Positions 54,217 to 63,702 of a stretch of 64,000 bases of DNA are shown in pieces. How positions within the stretch are numbered: position 1 is the first letter of the stretch; each line of letters starts with the position of its first letter. Origin of the DNA: Clostridiales bacterium. GTDB taxonomy: Bacteria > Bacillota > Clostridia > Saccharofermentanales > Saccharofermentanaceae. Below the pieces are notes generated by a model, which was not told where the DNA came from, did not search any database, and saw only the letters and a list, made by a program, of their open reading frames with translations. The DNA lies in contig JAFZQI010000039.1 in NCBI GenBank assembly GCA_017620475.1, forward strand, positions 62,001 to 126,000, read 5' to 3'. The translations under genes and the position numbers were made by a program.

Positions 54217-55326
54217 AAATGGTATATTGATCGATTTGAAGAGCTGAAGAATACGAAGCCGATCTACTCGGTGTGCGGCGATGATTGTGCGGTGTGCCCG
54301 AGATACCTGGCGAAGACGGAGGAGGAACTGCACGAGACGGCGGAGTTCTGGTATCGTGCGGGGTGGCGCGATCATGTGGTCAGTAACGATGAGATCCGCT
54401 GTACGGGCTGCGGATGTCGGCCTGCCTGCAGTTTTAATTTGCTCTCCTGTACAAGAGACCATCATGTCACATGGTGCAAAGAATGCAGTTCTTTTGAATG
54501 CGAAAAAGTGAAGGACACCTTCGATCGTTCGGCGGCGAAAATGGAGCAGTGCAGAAACGCTTGTGAAAGTGAAGAAGAGTTTCAGATGTTCGTCCGTGCC
54601 TTTTACGAAAAGGAGAAGAACATGCGGTCCGTTCCCATGCGGATCGGCGTGATCCTGGCAAGTTCGCAGGCGGAAAAATCAAGCTATCTATATAATCTCG
54701 TCCGACAGGAAGTGCCGGACGCGAAGGTCACGGGCTTCGGATGCTATCCGGATGCGTTCCTGATCGATGGACAGAAGGCGATCCCTTCAGACAGCAGAAA
54801 ATTCAGTTATATCGAGATCTCCATTCTCGTGGGGATCCTTCTTGGAAGCGGAGCGGTCGATCTGGTGGTGACCGGGTGCTCTTCGGGTCAGGGCATGATG
54901 CTTGCCTGTAATAACATGCCCGGCGTGCTTTGCGGGTATATCCCGACACCGGTGGATGCGTATCTTTTCGCGCAGATCAATAACGGAAACTGCGTGTCGG
55001 TGCCGCTGGGTGAGGACTATTCGTGGAACGGGAAAAAGAACCTGGAAAAGACGATCCGAAAGCTTTTCAGCGAGCCTTTCGGGCAGGGATATCCGAAGAG
55101 CGAAGCGGAGCGTAAACTGGCGGATACGGCGCTTCTTAAAGAGATACGGAAAAAGTCGCAGGTCAGTTTGGTCGAGCTTCTGGAGTCACTGGATCAGGAG
55201 CTGATCAGGAATATCCTTGCGAAAAAAGATGTCATCGATTATGTGATGAAAAACGGAAAAGACACAGTGCTTTTGGCGTGGCTAAAAGAAAAGGGAGGTA
55301 CAAATTGTGATCAGAGAAGCGAATAG
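54214..55326 (+). CDS. DUF3795 / RpiB-LacAB-like fusion protein
   Basis: 370 residues, TTG start (GGAAG upstream). Residues 1-130 are Cys-rich and match DUF3795: CGDDCAVCPRYLA, CTGCGCRPACSFNLLSC, WCKECSSFECEKV, probably binding zinc or Fe-S. Residues 142-290 resemble RpiB/LacA/LacB sugar-phosphate isomerases: MRIGVILASSQAEKSS, DLVVTGCSSGQGMMLACNNMPGVLCGY, and NGNCVSVPLGE. The catalytic Cys of RpiB fits C in TGCSSGQG. A helical C-terminal tail follows. The joining of these two domains is not one I know. It overlaps the GNAT gene by 20 bases and starts a five-gene run. Confidence 0.78.
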   Translation: MKWYIDRFEELKNTKPIYSVCGDDCAVCPRYLAKTEEELHETAEFWYRAGWRDHVVSNDEIRCTGCGCRPACSFNLLSCTRDHHVTWCKECSSFECEKVKDTFDRSAAKMEQCRNACESEEEFQMFVRAFYEKEKNMRSVPMRIGVILASSQAEKSSYLYNLVRQEVPDAKVTGFGCYPDAFLIDGQKAIPSDSRKFSYIEISILVGILLGSGAVDLVVTGCSSGQGMMLACNNMPGVLCGYIPTPVDAYLFAQINNGNCVSVPLGEDYSWNGKKNLEKTIRKLFSEPFGQGYPKSEAERKLADTALLKEIRKKSQVSLVELLESLDQELIRNILAKKDVIDYVMKNGKDTVLLAWLKEKGGTNCDQRSE

Positions 55327-55741
55327 GGAAGATCTGGACCAGCTGCTGGAATTGTATCTTTATCTGCACGAGGACAGCATTCCCGCCCATGACGAGCGCC
55401 TTGCGGAAATGTGGGACGGGATCATGAACGATAAAAATCACCACGTGATCGTGTGCGAGATCGACGGGAAGATCGTGTCCTCGGTGACGTGCATCATTAT
55501 CCGGAACCTCACGCACAACGTGCGGCCGTTTGCGCTGGTGGAGTATGTCGTGACGCATGAGGATTACCGCGGGAAGGGCTATGCGACGGAGTGCCTGGAT
55601 TATGCGCGGGAACTGGCAAGGGCGCAGGACTGCTATAAGATCATGTTGATGACGGGTTCGAAGAGAGAATCGACGCTGAACTTTTATCGCCACGCGGGGT
55701 ATAGCAGTGAAGACAAAACGGGATTTAATCAGAAGCTTTAA
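55307..55741 (+). CDS. GNAT-family acetyltransferase
   Basis: 144 residues, GTG start with AGGGAGG upstream, inside the end of the previous gene. IREANREDLDQLLELYLYL is a typical GNAT N terminus; acetyl-CoA-binding motif A is YVVTHEDYRGKGYATECLDYA (R-G-x-G-x-A), and NFYRHAGY the B motif. Acceptor unknown. Its place between an isomerase-like protein and a Nudix enzyme suggests small-molecule metabolism or repair. Confidence 0.9.
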   Translation: MIREANREDLDQLLELYLYLHEDSIPAHDERLAEMWDGIMNDKNHHVIVCEIDGKIVSSVTCIIIRNLTHNVRPFALVEYVVTHEDYRGKGYATECLDYARELARAQDCYKIMLMTGSKRESTLNFYRHAGYSSEDKTGFNQKL

Positions 55742-55802
55742 GGCGCGGCAAGCAGAAACAGGAAAGCGCGCTACGGAGCGCGGCAGGGAAGGAGCAGACA
55801 AT

Positions 55803-56267
55803 ATGAGTTACATTATGGATCTTAGGAAGTTTTTGGGGCACGATCCCCTGATTGCCACGGGCGCGGGCGTGATCATCGTGAATGAAAAGAACGAGATCCT
55901 CCTCGGCAAAAGAACTGACAACGGGTTTTGGGATTATCCGGCCGGCGGTATGGAGCTCGGCGAGAGTTATGAGGAGTGTGCCAGACGTGAGGCGCAGGAG
56001 GAGACGGGACTTCTTTGCGGGAAGATGGAGCTTCTGACGACATTGTCCGGGAAGGACACTTTCTACACGTATCCGAACGGCGACCAGGTGTTTCTCGCGG
56101 GGCTGATCTTCATCTGCTTCGAGTATTCAGGTGAGATGAAGGTGCAGGAGGAAGAAGTCGTGGAACAGCGCTTTTTCAGCATCGATGATCTGCCGGAGAT
56201 GAGTAATCCGCTCAAGACGGATATTTTTGATAAGGTCCGCGAGTATCTTAAGAATCGCGGTGAATGA
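55803..56267 (+). CDS. Nudix hydrolase
   Basis: 154 residues. Nudix box: GGMELGESYEECARREAQEETGL, fully intact (REAQEE). ATGAGVIIVNEKNEILLGKR leads into the fold. Similar to the broad ADP-ribose/NTP pyrophosphatase-like group; substrate not assignable. The ATG at 55803 has AAGGAG at 9 bases; a longer frame from 55707 is unsupported. Its stop overlaps the next gene's ATG (ATGA type), so translation is coupled. Confidence 0.9.
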   Translation: MSYIMDLRKFLGHDPLIATGAGVIIVNEKNEILLGKRTDNGFWDYPAGGMELGESYEECARREAQEETGLLCGKMELLTTLSGKDTFYTYPNGDQVFLAGLIFICFEYSGEMKVQEEEVVEQRFFSIDDLPEMSNPLKTDIFDKVREYLKNRGE

Positions 56268-56830
56268 TGTCGAAGATGTATCTGTACCATTATTTCGACA
56301 AAAGGTCCGGACCTTTCAATAGTCTCTCTAAGCTTTCTAAAGAAGAGGCGGAGCGGGTACTGGATCAGGTGAAGTGCGAGCGTCCCGATTCTCAATCTGC
56401 AAAACGTGATCAGACGTACGTTTGGAAACGATGGAACTGCGAGGCGATCCTCCGTCGCGAGTGGGCGGCAAAGGGCGGACTCATGGATATTCCGTCACCA
56501 CACTACATGGTGGTGGAGCATAGCCCCTGGCTTTCAACATGGTTTGAACAGGGCGACTTCATTAGGATCCCGATTGAGGAATTTGACCTGCGGAAGGTGT
56601 CGTTTACCTATGGCGACTCCATGCCGACATTTAATCCCTCTGTCAACGTGGGTAAAGAATACCACATGAAGATCTACACTTACGAAGAGATCCTTCCGCT
56701 TATCGAAAAGTACGGTCTTCCGCAGGACTGGAATGATGACGGAGCGCACGGTCCTGAGCGCTATATCGAGGTGCACGTCTGGACGGACGAACCGATCCGC
56801 AGGTATATTGAGGAGTGGAACGATGCATAG
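56264..56830 (+). CDS. Conserved protein of unknown function
   Basis: 188 residues, soluble. MYLYHYFDKRSGPFNSLSKLS, then HYMVVEHSPWLSTWF, IPIEEFDLRKVSFTYGDSMPTF and YGLPQDWNDDGAHGPERYIEVHVW. I remember this family as widespread in Firmicutes without an assigned role; the aromatic-rich core has no catalytic signature I recognise. It overlaps the Nudix gene by 4 bases and the amidase gene by 8, so it is made together with both. Confidence 0.72.
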   Translation: MMSKMYLYHYFDKRSGPFNSLSKLSKEEAERVLDQVKCERPDSQSAKRDQTYVWKRWNCEAILRREWAAKGGLMDIPSPHYMVVEHSPWLSTWFEQGDFIRIPIEEFDLRKVSFTYGDSMPTFNPSVNVGKEYHMKIYTYEEILPLIEKYGLPQDWNDDGAHGPERYIEVHVWTDEPIRRYIEEWNDA

Positions 56831-58196
56831 GACACAGAGGGCTTGGAAAAAAGCGCAGGAACTGGGCAGCAGAGATGCGCTCAACTGTATTGCGGAATTA
56901 AATGATGCGGCGCTGGAAGAGGCTCATTATCAAGGGCGGAGGACAACGTCGCAGCGAAGCTCCGGGGCCGAGTGCTTTTCGAGCGGAGGAAGTGCCGGGG
57001 CCGAGTACTTTTCGAGCGGAAGAGGGCACGGCCAGGACATTTTTGCGGACGACTACAAGGCGCCGGCGGAGATGCTTCTTCGCGGCGTGCCGATCCTCGT
57101 GAAGGACAATATCGATGTGCAAGGGATGCACACGACGGCGGGAAGCCTGGCGCTTTCCGATAATGTTGCGCTTACGGACGCCCCCGTGATCCGGAATCTT
57201 CGGCGGCACGGCGCCGTGATCCTCGGCAAGACCAATATGACCGAGTTTGCTAATTATGTGTCGTCCAAGATGCCAGGTGGCTATAGTTCCCGCGGCGGTC
57301 AGGTCCGGCATGCGGTGTCAGATAAGGCTTTCCCGGGCGGATCTTCGACGGGTTCCGCGGTGGCGGTCAGTGCAGGGATCGTTTCCATGGCGGTGGGTAC
57401 GGATACCAGTCATTCCATCATTGCGTGTGCGAAAATGAACGGCATCAGCGGTATCAAACCGCCGGTAGGAGTGCTTTCGCAGGAGGGGATCGTTCCGATC
57501 AGTAAGACTTTGGATAGTCCGGGTCCCATGGCGGAAACGTTTCTTGACGCGTTGCGCATGTACCGGGCTATGCGGGACGAAGCTTTTCCGGAGGTGAAAA
57601 AAGCGCCGCTTGGCGGGCTTCGTATTGCTGTTAATCAGGCGAGTTGGGAAAGCGTGGAATCCGGCGAAAAGGCCTTTATCTTGAAGGTTCTCGACCGTTT
57701 GAAAGAGGCGGGGACTTCAGTTTCGTTTGTCAGTCAGGGACCCGAAGCGAAACTGAAGACCATTATGAAATGGGAGTTTAAGCCGATGCTGGAGAGGTAT
57801 CTGCGTTCGTCGTCTTCCTTGCGAAAAACACTGGCCGAGGTGGTTGTGTTTTATGAGAAGGATCCGAATACCATGATGAAGTACGGGATCGATCTTCTGC
57901 GGGGGGCTCTTTATGACACGCCGGAGGGACTTCTCGGTGAAGAGTATCTGGAGGCTTTGCGTGAGAGAAAGAATCGGATCGTTGAAGTTCGGTCTGAGAT
58001 CGAGGATGTGGATGCGGTGATCGTTACTGCGCCCACCAATGTCATGCATTTCTGCGGGCTTCCGTCTGTGACTGTTCCGGCGCCGACCGGGGTGGTGGAT
58101 GAGAACGGCGTGCGGCGCGGTCTGATCATGTATGGTGCGGATGAACGGCGGCTCTATGCTGCGGCCCTCGCAATCGAGCGGCTTCTTTCGGTTTGA
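56823..58196 (+). CDS. Amidase-signature enzyme with a repeat insertion
   Basis: 457 residues. Ser-cisSer-Lys triad: Lys in VPILVKDNIDVQGM, cis-Ser in FPGGSSTGSAVAVSAG, nucleophile Ser in VGTDTSHSI. NGISGIKPPVGVLSQEGIVPIS and DSPGPMAET are the usual following blocks. Relative to the family, residues about 43-72 carry an 11-residue in-frame tandem repeat (SSGAECFSSGG, SAGAEYFSSGR) encoded by two 33-bp units (56962-57026), each holding the window's 10-mer or a one-base variant. Activity is probably kept, as the insertion precedes the core. GAGGAG precedes the ATG at 56823. Last gene of the overlapping run. Confidence 0.85.
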   Translation: MHRTQRAWKKAQELGSRDALNCIAELNDAALEEAHYQGRRTTSQRSSGAECFSSGGSAGAEYFSSGRGHGQDIFADDYKAPAEMLLRGVPILVKDNIDVQGMHTTAGSLALSDNVALTDAPVIRNLRRHGAVILGKTNMTEFANYVSSKMPGGYSSRGGQVRHAVSDKAFPGGSSTGSAVAVSAGIVSMAVGTDTSHSIIACAKMNGISGIKPPVGVLSQEGIVPISKTLDSPGPMAETFLDALRMYRAMRDEAFPEVKKAPLGGLRIAVNQASWESVESGEKAFILKVLDRLKEAGTSVSFVSQGPEAKLKTIMKWEFKPMLERYLRSSSSLRKTLAEVVVFYEKDPNTMMKYGIDLLRGALYDTPEGLLGEEYLEALRERKNRIVEVRSEIEDVDAVIVTAPTNVMHFCGLPSVTVPAPTGVVDENGVRRGLIMYGADERRLYAAALAIERLLSV

Positions 58197-58235
58197 AGGT
58201 TATTTCACTATTGTCAACATCTGTCAAAAGCAAGT

Positions 58236-58430
58236 GTGTGTTGAAATTCATGGTTTGCAAGGATTCAACAGACGTGAAAAGGCAGTACTTCTGTTGAATT
58301 CTGTTGTCCCAAAGATTCAACAGATTATTCGGTGGCGTTTGTCTGTTGAATGTAGAGAATGGCTCGATTCAACAGACTATGTCGAACTAAACGTCTGTTG
58401 AATAACACAATACTGAATGATTCAACAGAC
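58236..58430. repeat. Alternating-orientation array of a 12-bp motif
   Basis: Eight copies of GATTCAACAGAC or its reverse complement alternate strictly in direction: reverse at 58236, 58289, 58341, 58393; forward at 58262, 58314, 58366, 58419. The direct period is 52-53 bp. The unique spacers are 14, 15, 13, 15, 13, 15 and 14 bases. Each forward/reverse pair can fold into a hairpin with an 11-12 bp stem. It fills the gap between amidase (plus) and pyrG (minus), beginning 40 bases after the amidase stop and ending 19 bases before the pyrG stop. No terminator T-run is present. Confidence 0.85.
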
Positions 58431-58448
58431 AAGGACCAAAATGCGCTC

Positions 58449-60121
<1,673 letters not shown>

Positions 60122-60125
60122 TTAC

Positions 60126-61706
60126 TTACTTTCCGCTATCGCCGTAGTTGCTGAGAACACGCGCGGACGGATCGTCCACGTTGCAGCCTTCCCAGGACTT
60201 GTTCGGCATCCAGAAATCGACGACCATTTCCGCATTGCCGGAATAATACTTCTCGAAGATCTCGCGGTAAAGCAGGGACTCCTTCGTAAACGGCTGCGCA
60301 AACGAGTACAGTGCTTTGCGAGCGGCAAACTCTTCATCCGTATAGTAGGAAGCGGCGTACTCTTTGAGGTGGTCGACCATGGAGTGGCCGACGGCATCGG
60401 AGAACGCGGCCTTCTCACGATAAAGGATATCGTAAGGAAGCAGGTCGCCCTCGAACGCGTGACGCAGCAGATATTTGCCTTTGTTGTAAGTGTTGAGTTT
60501 CTTTTCCGGATCGATGGCCATGACGTACTTGACGAAATCCTGATCGCCGAAGGGCACGCGCGCTTCAAGGGAGTTGCTGGAGATGCAGCGGTCGGCGCGG
60601 AGCACGTCGTACATGTGGATCTCGTGGATCCTTTTGACCGCTTCCTCTTGAAAAGCACTTGCCGACGGGGCGAAGTCGGTGTATTTGTATCCGAAAAGCT
60701 CGTCCGAGATCTCGCCGGTCAGAAGAACACGGACATCGCTGATCTCGTGGATCTTTTTGCAGACAAGATACATGCCCATGGATGCACGGATGGTTGTAAT
60801 GTCGTAGGTGCCGAGGATCTTGATGACTTCGGGAAGCGCTGAGATGACGTCTTCCTTCGTGATGATGACCTCGGTATGATCGGAATGGATATAATCCGCG
60901 ACCTGCTTAGCGTACTTCAGGTCGATGGCGTCCTCACTCATGCCAATGGCAAAAGTCTTGATGGGGTGATCTTCCATGCTCTGGGCTACGGCGCAGACGA
61001 GGGAAGAATCCAGGCCGCCGGAAAGAAGGAATCCGATCTTGGAGTCGGAAACGAGACGTTTGCGGATGCCTTCAACAAGCTTGTCGTGGATGTTTTTGCA
61101 GATGGTCTCGACGTCATCGTAAATGACTTCGTCCACCTTCGTGATGTCGCAGTAGCATGTAAACTTTCCGTCCTTATAGTAATGTCCGGGCGGGAAGGGG
61201 AGGATCTTGCTGCAGTAGGGAACGAGGTTTTTCGCTTCGCTGGCAAGAACAATATAGCCGTCCTTATCGTATCCGTAGTAAAGCGGACGGATGCCGATCG
61301 GATCTCTGGCAGCGACCAGAGTCTTGGTGTCTTTGTCGTAAAGGATCAGTGCAAACTCTGCATCAAGCTTACTGAACATGTCCACGCCGTACTTCTCGTA
61401 AAGAGGGAGGAGCACTTCGCAGTCACTGTCGGAAGCAAAGGTGTAGCCGTCATTTATGAGTTCTTCACGGAATTCATCGAAGTCGTAGATCTCGCCGTTA
61501 CAAACGAGTGAACGGGAACCGAGATTAAACGGCTGCATTCCTTCGGGTGTAAGGCCCATGATGGCGAGACGGTGGAATCCCATGAGTCCGTCACCGAGAT
61601 CGATGATGCGGCTCTGGTCCGGACCACGTGAGATGGTCTCGTCGAACCCCTCTTTAAATTCTTCTTTCGTCACGTCCGGACGAAAATAAAACATGATCGA
61701 ACACAT
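60126..61706 (-). CDS. asnB: Asparagine synthase B, glutamine-hydrolysing
   Basis: 526 residues, the length of E. coli-type AsnB. The glutaminase nucleophile is Cys2 (MCSIMF), with RGPDQSRI, HRLAIMGL and NGEIYD in that domain; the synthetase domain has the ATP pyrophosphatase loop LLSGGLDSSL and LTGEISDELFGYKY. It converts aspartate and glutamine to asparagine. GAGGAAG precedes the ATG. It lies between pyrG and the ammonium transporter gene in a minus-strand nitrogen cluster. Confidence 0.95.
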   Translation of the reverse strand: MCSIMFYFRPDVTKEEFKEGFDETISRGPDQSRIIDLGDGLMGFHRLAIMGLTPEGMQPFNLGSRSLVCNGEIYDFDEFREELINDGYTFASDSDCEVLLPLYEKYGVDMFSKLDAEFALILYDKDTKTLVAARDPIGIRPLYYGYDKDGYIVLASEAKNLVPYCSKILPFPPGHYYKDGKFTCYCDITKVDEVIYDDVETICKNIHDKLVEGIRKRLVSDSKIGFLLSGGLDSSLVCAVAQSMEDHPIKTFAIGMSEDAIDLKYAKQVADYIHSDHTEVIITKEDVISALPEVIKILGTYDITTIRASMGMYLVCKKIHEISDVRVLLTGEISDELFGYKYTDFAPSASAFQEEAVKRIHEIHMYDVLRADRCISSNSLEARVPFGDQDFVKYVMAIDPEKKLNTYNKGKYLLRHAFEGDLLPYDILYREKAAFSDAVGHSMVDHLKEYAASYYTDEEFAARKALYSFAQPFTKESLLYREIFEKYYSGNAEMVVDFWMPNKSWEGCNVDDPSARVLSNYGDSGK

Positions 61707-61731
61707 ATTGCTTCCTCTTTTCTATAAATAT

Positions 61732-61756
61732 CCAAAGGAGTCCGCACCGCCTTTGG
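61732..61756 (-). terminator. Weak hairpin between amt and asnB
   Basis: CCAAAGG (61732-61738) and CCTTTGG (61750-61756) are perfect arms; on the minus strand ATATTTATAG follows. An alternative GTCCG/CGGAC stem overlaps it. It may only partly stop transcription from amt into asnB. Confidence 0.35.
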
Positions 61757-61788
61757 CCGGACCCCGATGGGATTTCAGATTATTGGTA

Positions 61789-63567
61789 CTACTCAACGTC
61801 TTGCAAGGCGTCGAATCCTTCTTCACTAGTTCGTACTTTGATGACGTTCTCGACATCGTATACGAAGATCTTGCCATCACCGATATGACCGGTGTAGAGG
61901 ACTTTCTTTGCGGTATCGATGACCGCCTGTACCGGAACTCTCGCTACAACGATATCCATCTGGATCTTCGGAAGGAGCGACGGCTCGACTTCAACGCCTC
62001 GGTAGAATTCCGCTTTACCTTTCTGGATACCACAACCGAGTACGTGGGAGACGGTCATGCCGGTGATACCGATATCCAGGAGTGCCGACTTCAGAGGCTC
62101 GAGCATACGCTCTTTGCAGACGATCTCGATCTTGGTAAGCTTCCTGCCGTCCGGAGATTTGGAAGGAATACCGGAGGCAACCTTGGCTACCTGTGTTACT
62201 TCTACGGCTTCTGCCATAGGTGTTTCGCCGATGACCTTGATGGTCGGGAGGACAGAGTCGTCCACCGTCGGAGCAAAGTCAGCAACCGAAGCAAAGTCTG
62301 CGTAAGCAGAGACCAGACCGTGTTCGGAAATGTCCATACCGGCGAGCTCGTCTTCTGCGGAAGCACGGAGGCCGATGAACTTCTTGATCAGCTGGAAGGT
62401 GATGATCATGCATACTGTGGTCCAGGCGAGGATCGCGGAGATACCGAGGATCTGTGTGCCCAGAACTTTCATGCCGTCAGCAATAGATGTACCGTGGATC
62501 GCTGCATAGATCGGTCCGTCTACTCCGGCATCTGCTGTGGAGGTAGAGAGAAGACCTGCTGCGATGGTTCCCCAGACACCGTTTGCCAGGTGAACACCAA
62601 CTGCACCAACCGGATCGTCAACATGACATACGAGGTCGAGTTTTTCAATAACGACTACTACGAGGATACCGCTTACGATACCGATGATCGTGGCACCGAT
62701 AACATCCACGTTGTTGCACCCTGCGGTCACACCTACGAGACCAGCCAGCGAGGCGTTGAGGCACATGGAAACATCAGGCTTACCGTTCTTGATCCAGGTG
62801 TAGATCATTGTCACGCAGGTGGCGACTGCAGGAGCGACGGTGGTGGTAACAAAGATAGCTGCGAGAGATGAGATAGAAGTTGCAGCGGCACCGTTGAATC
62901 CGTACCAGCCGAACCAGAGGATGAAGCATCCGAGTGCACCGAGTGTCAGGGAGTGACCCTGAATGGCCTTGACCTTGATGATCTTTCCGCCGCTGTCTTT
63001 TACATACTTACCGATACGGGGCCCAAGGATGATGGCGCCGATCAGAGCGGACATACCACCGACGGAATGAATTGCTGCGGAACCGGCAAAATCGATGAAT
63101 CCGAGTTTGGCCAGCCAGCCTTCAGAGTTCCATACCCAGCCGGCTTCGATCGGGTAGACCACTAGGCTGATGATACCGGAGTATACGCAGTAGGCGGAGA
63201 ACTTCGTTCTTTCAGCCATGGCACCGGAAACGATCGTTGCAGCGGTGGCACAGAAAACGAGGTTGAATACGAAAGAGGACATCGGGAAGTTACTAAAATC
63301 AGAGAAGATCTTCATGTTCGGAACTCCGATGAATCCGAGAACGTAATCTTCACTCATCATGATGGCAAAACCCAGAAGGGAGAAGACTACCGTACCGATG
63401 CAGAAATCCATCAGGTTTTTCATGATGATGTTTCCTGCGTTCTTGGCTCTTGTGAAGCCGGTCTCGACCATGGCGAAACCACATTGCATAAAGAATACCA
63501 GGGCGGCTCCGATCAGGAACCATACACCGAATATGGTGCTGTCTACATATGAAATTATGTCTGTCAT
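61789..63567 (-). CDS. amt: Ammonium transporter with fused C-terminal PII domain
   Basis: 592 residues. The Amt channel (about 1-420, 11 TM helices) has FFMQCGFAMVETGFTRAKNAGNI, DFAGSAAIHSVGGMSALIGA and GNDxx-like conserved blocks. After a linker, residues about 475-592 are a PII (GlnB/GlnK) domain: KLTKIEIVCKERMLEPLKSAL, a T-loop GIQKGKAEFYRGVEVEPSLLPK and TGHIGDGKIFVYDVENVIKVRT. The T-loop lacks the Tyr that is uridylylated in PII (RGxEY reads RGVEV). Tethering PII to the channel would let 2-oxoglutarate and ATP gate uptake in cis. GAGGTGA precedes the ATG at 63567. Confidence 0.93.
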   Translation of the reverse strand: MTDIISYVDSTIFGVWFLIGAALVFFMQCGFAMVETGFTRAKNAGNIIMKNLMDFCIGTVVFSLLGFAIMMSEDYVLGFIGVPNMKIFSDFSNFPMSSFVFNLVFCATAATIVSGAMAERTKFSAYCVYSGIISLVVYPIEAGWVWNSEGWLAKLGFIDFAGSAAIHSVGGMSALIGAIILGPRIGKYVKDSGGKIIKVKAIQGHSLTLGALGCFILWFGWYGFNGAAATSISSLAAIFVTTTVAPAVATCVTMIYTWIKNGKPDVSMCLNASLAGLVGVTAGCNNVDVIGATIIGIVSGILVVVVIEKLDLVCHVDDPVGAVGVHLANGVWGTIAAGLLSTSTADAGVDGPIYAAIHGTSIADGMKVLGTQILGISAILAWTTVCMIITFQLIKKFIGLRASAEDELAGMDISEHGLVSAYADFASVADFAPTVDDSVLPTIKVIGETPMAEAVEVTQVAKVASGIPSKSPDGRKLTKIEIVCKERMLEPLKSALLDIGITGMTVSHVLGCGIQKGKAEFYRGVEVEPSLLPKIQMDIVVARVPVQAVIDTAKKVLYTGHIGDGKIFVYDVENVIKVRTSEEGFDALQDVE

Positions 63568-63611
63568 TTTGTTCACCTCAATAAGTAGCTGCACCGGCGG
63601 TACGGATCTTT

Positions 63612-63678
63612 TTCAAAAACACCGAGAAGAGGTCTTCCGGGTTGAAGTAGGAATGAAACCCGTTTGCGAAGACCTCTT
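63612..63678 (-). terminator. Long hairpin terminator between glnN and amt
   Basis: AAGAGGTCTTC (63627-63637) pairs with GAAGACCTCTT (63668-63678), with an inner CGGGTT/AACCCG stem. On the minus strand CTCGGTGTTTTTG follows. It ends glnN transcription ahead of amt, or attenuates it. Confidence 0.75.
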
Positions 63679-63702
63679 TGCCGGCGCGGTTTATGTGTTT
63701 TA

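Noticed and set aside
58236..58430. Interpretation of the repeat array as CRISPR
   Set aside because: The motif is only 12 bp, alternates in orientation, spacers are 13-15 bases and no cas gene is present.
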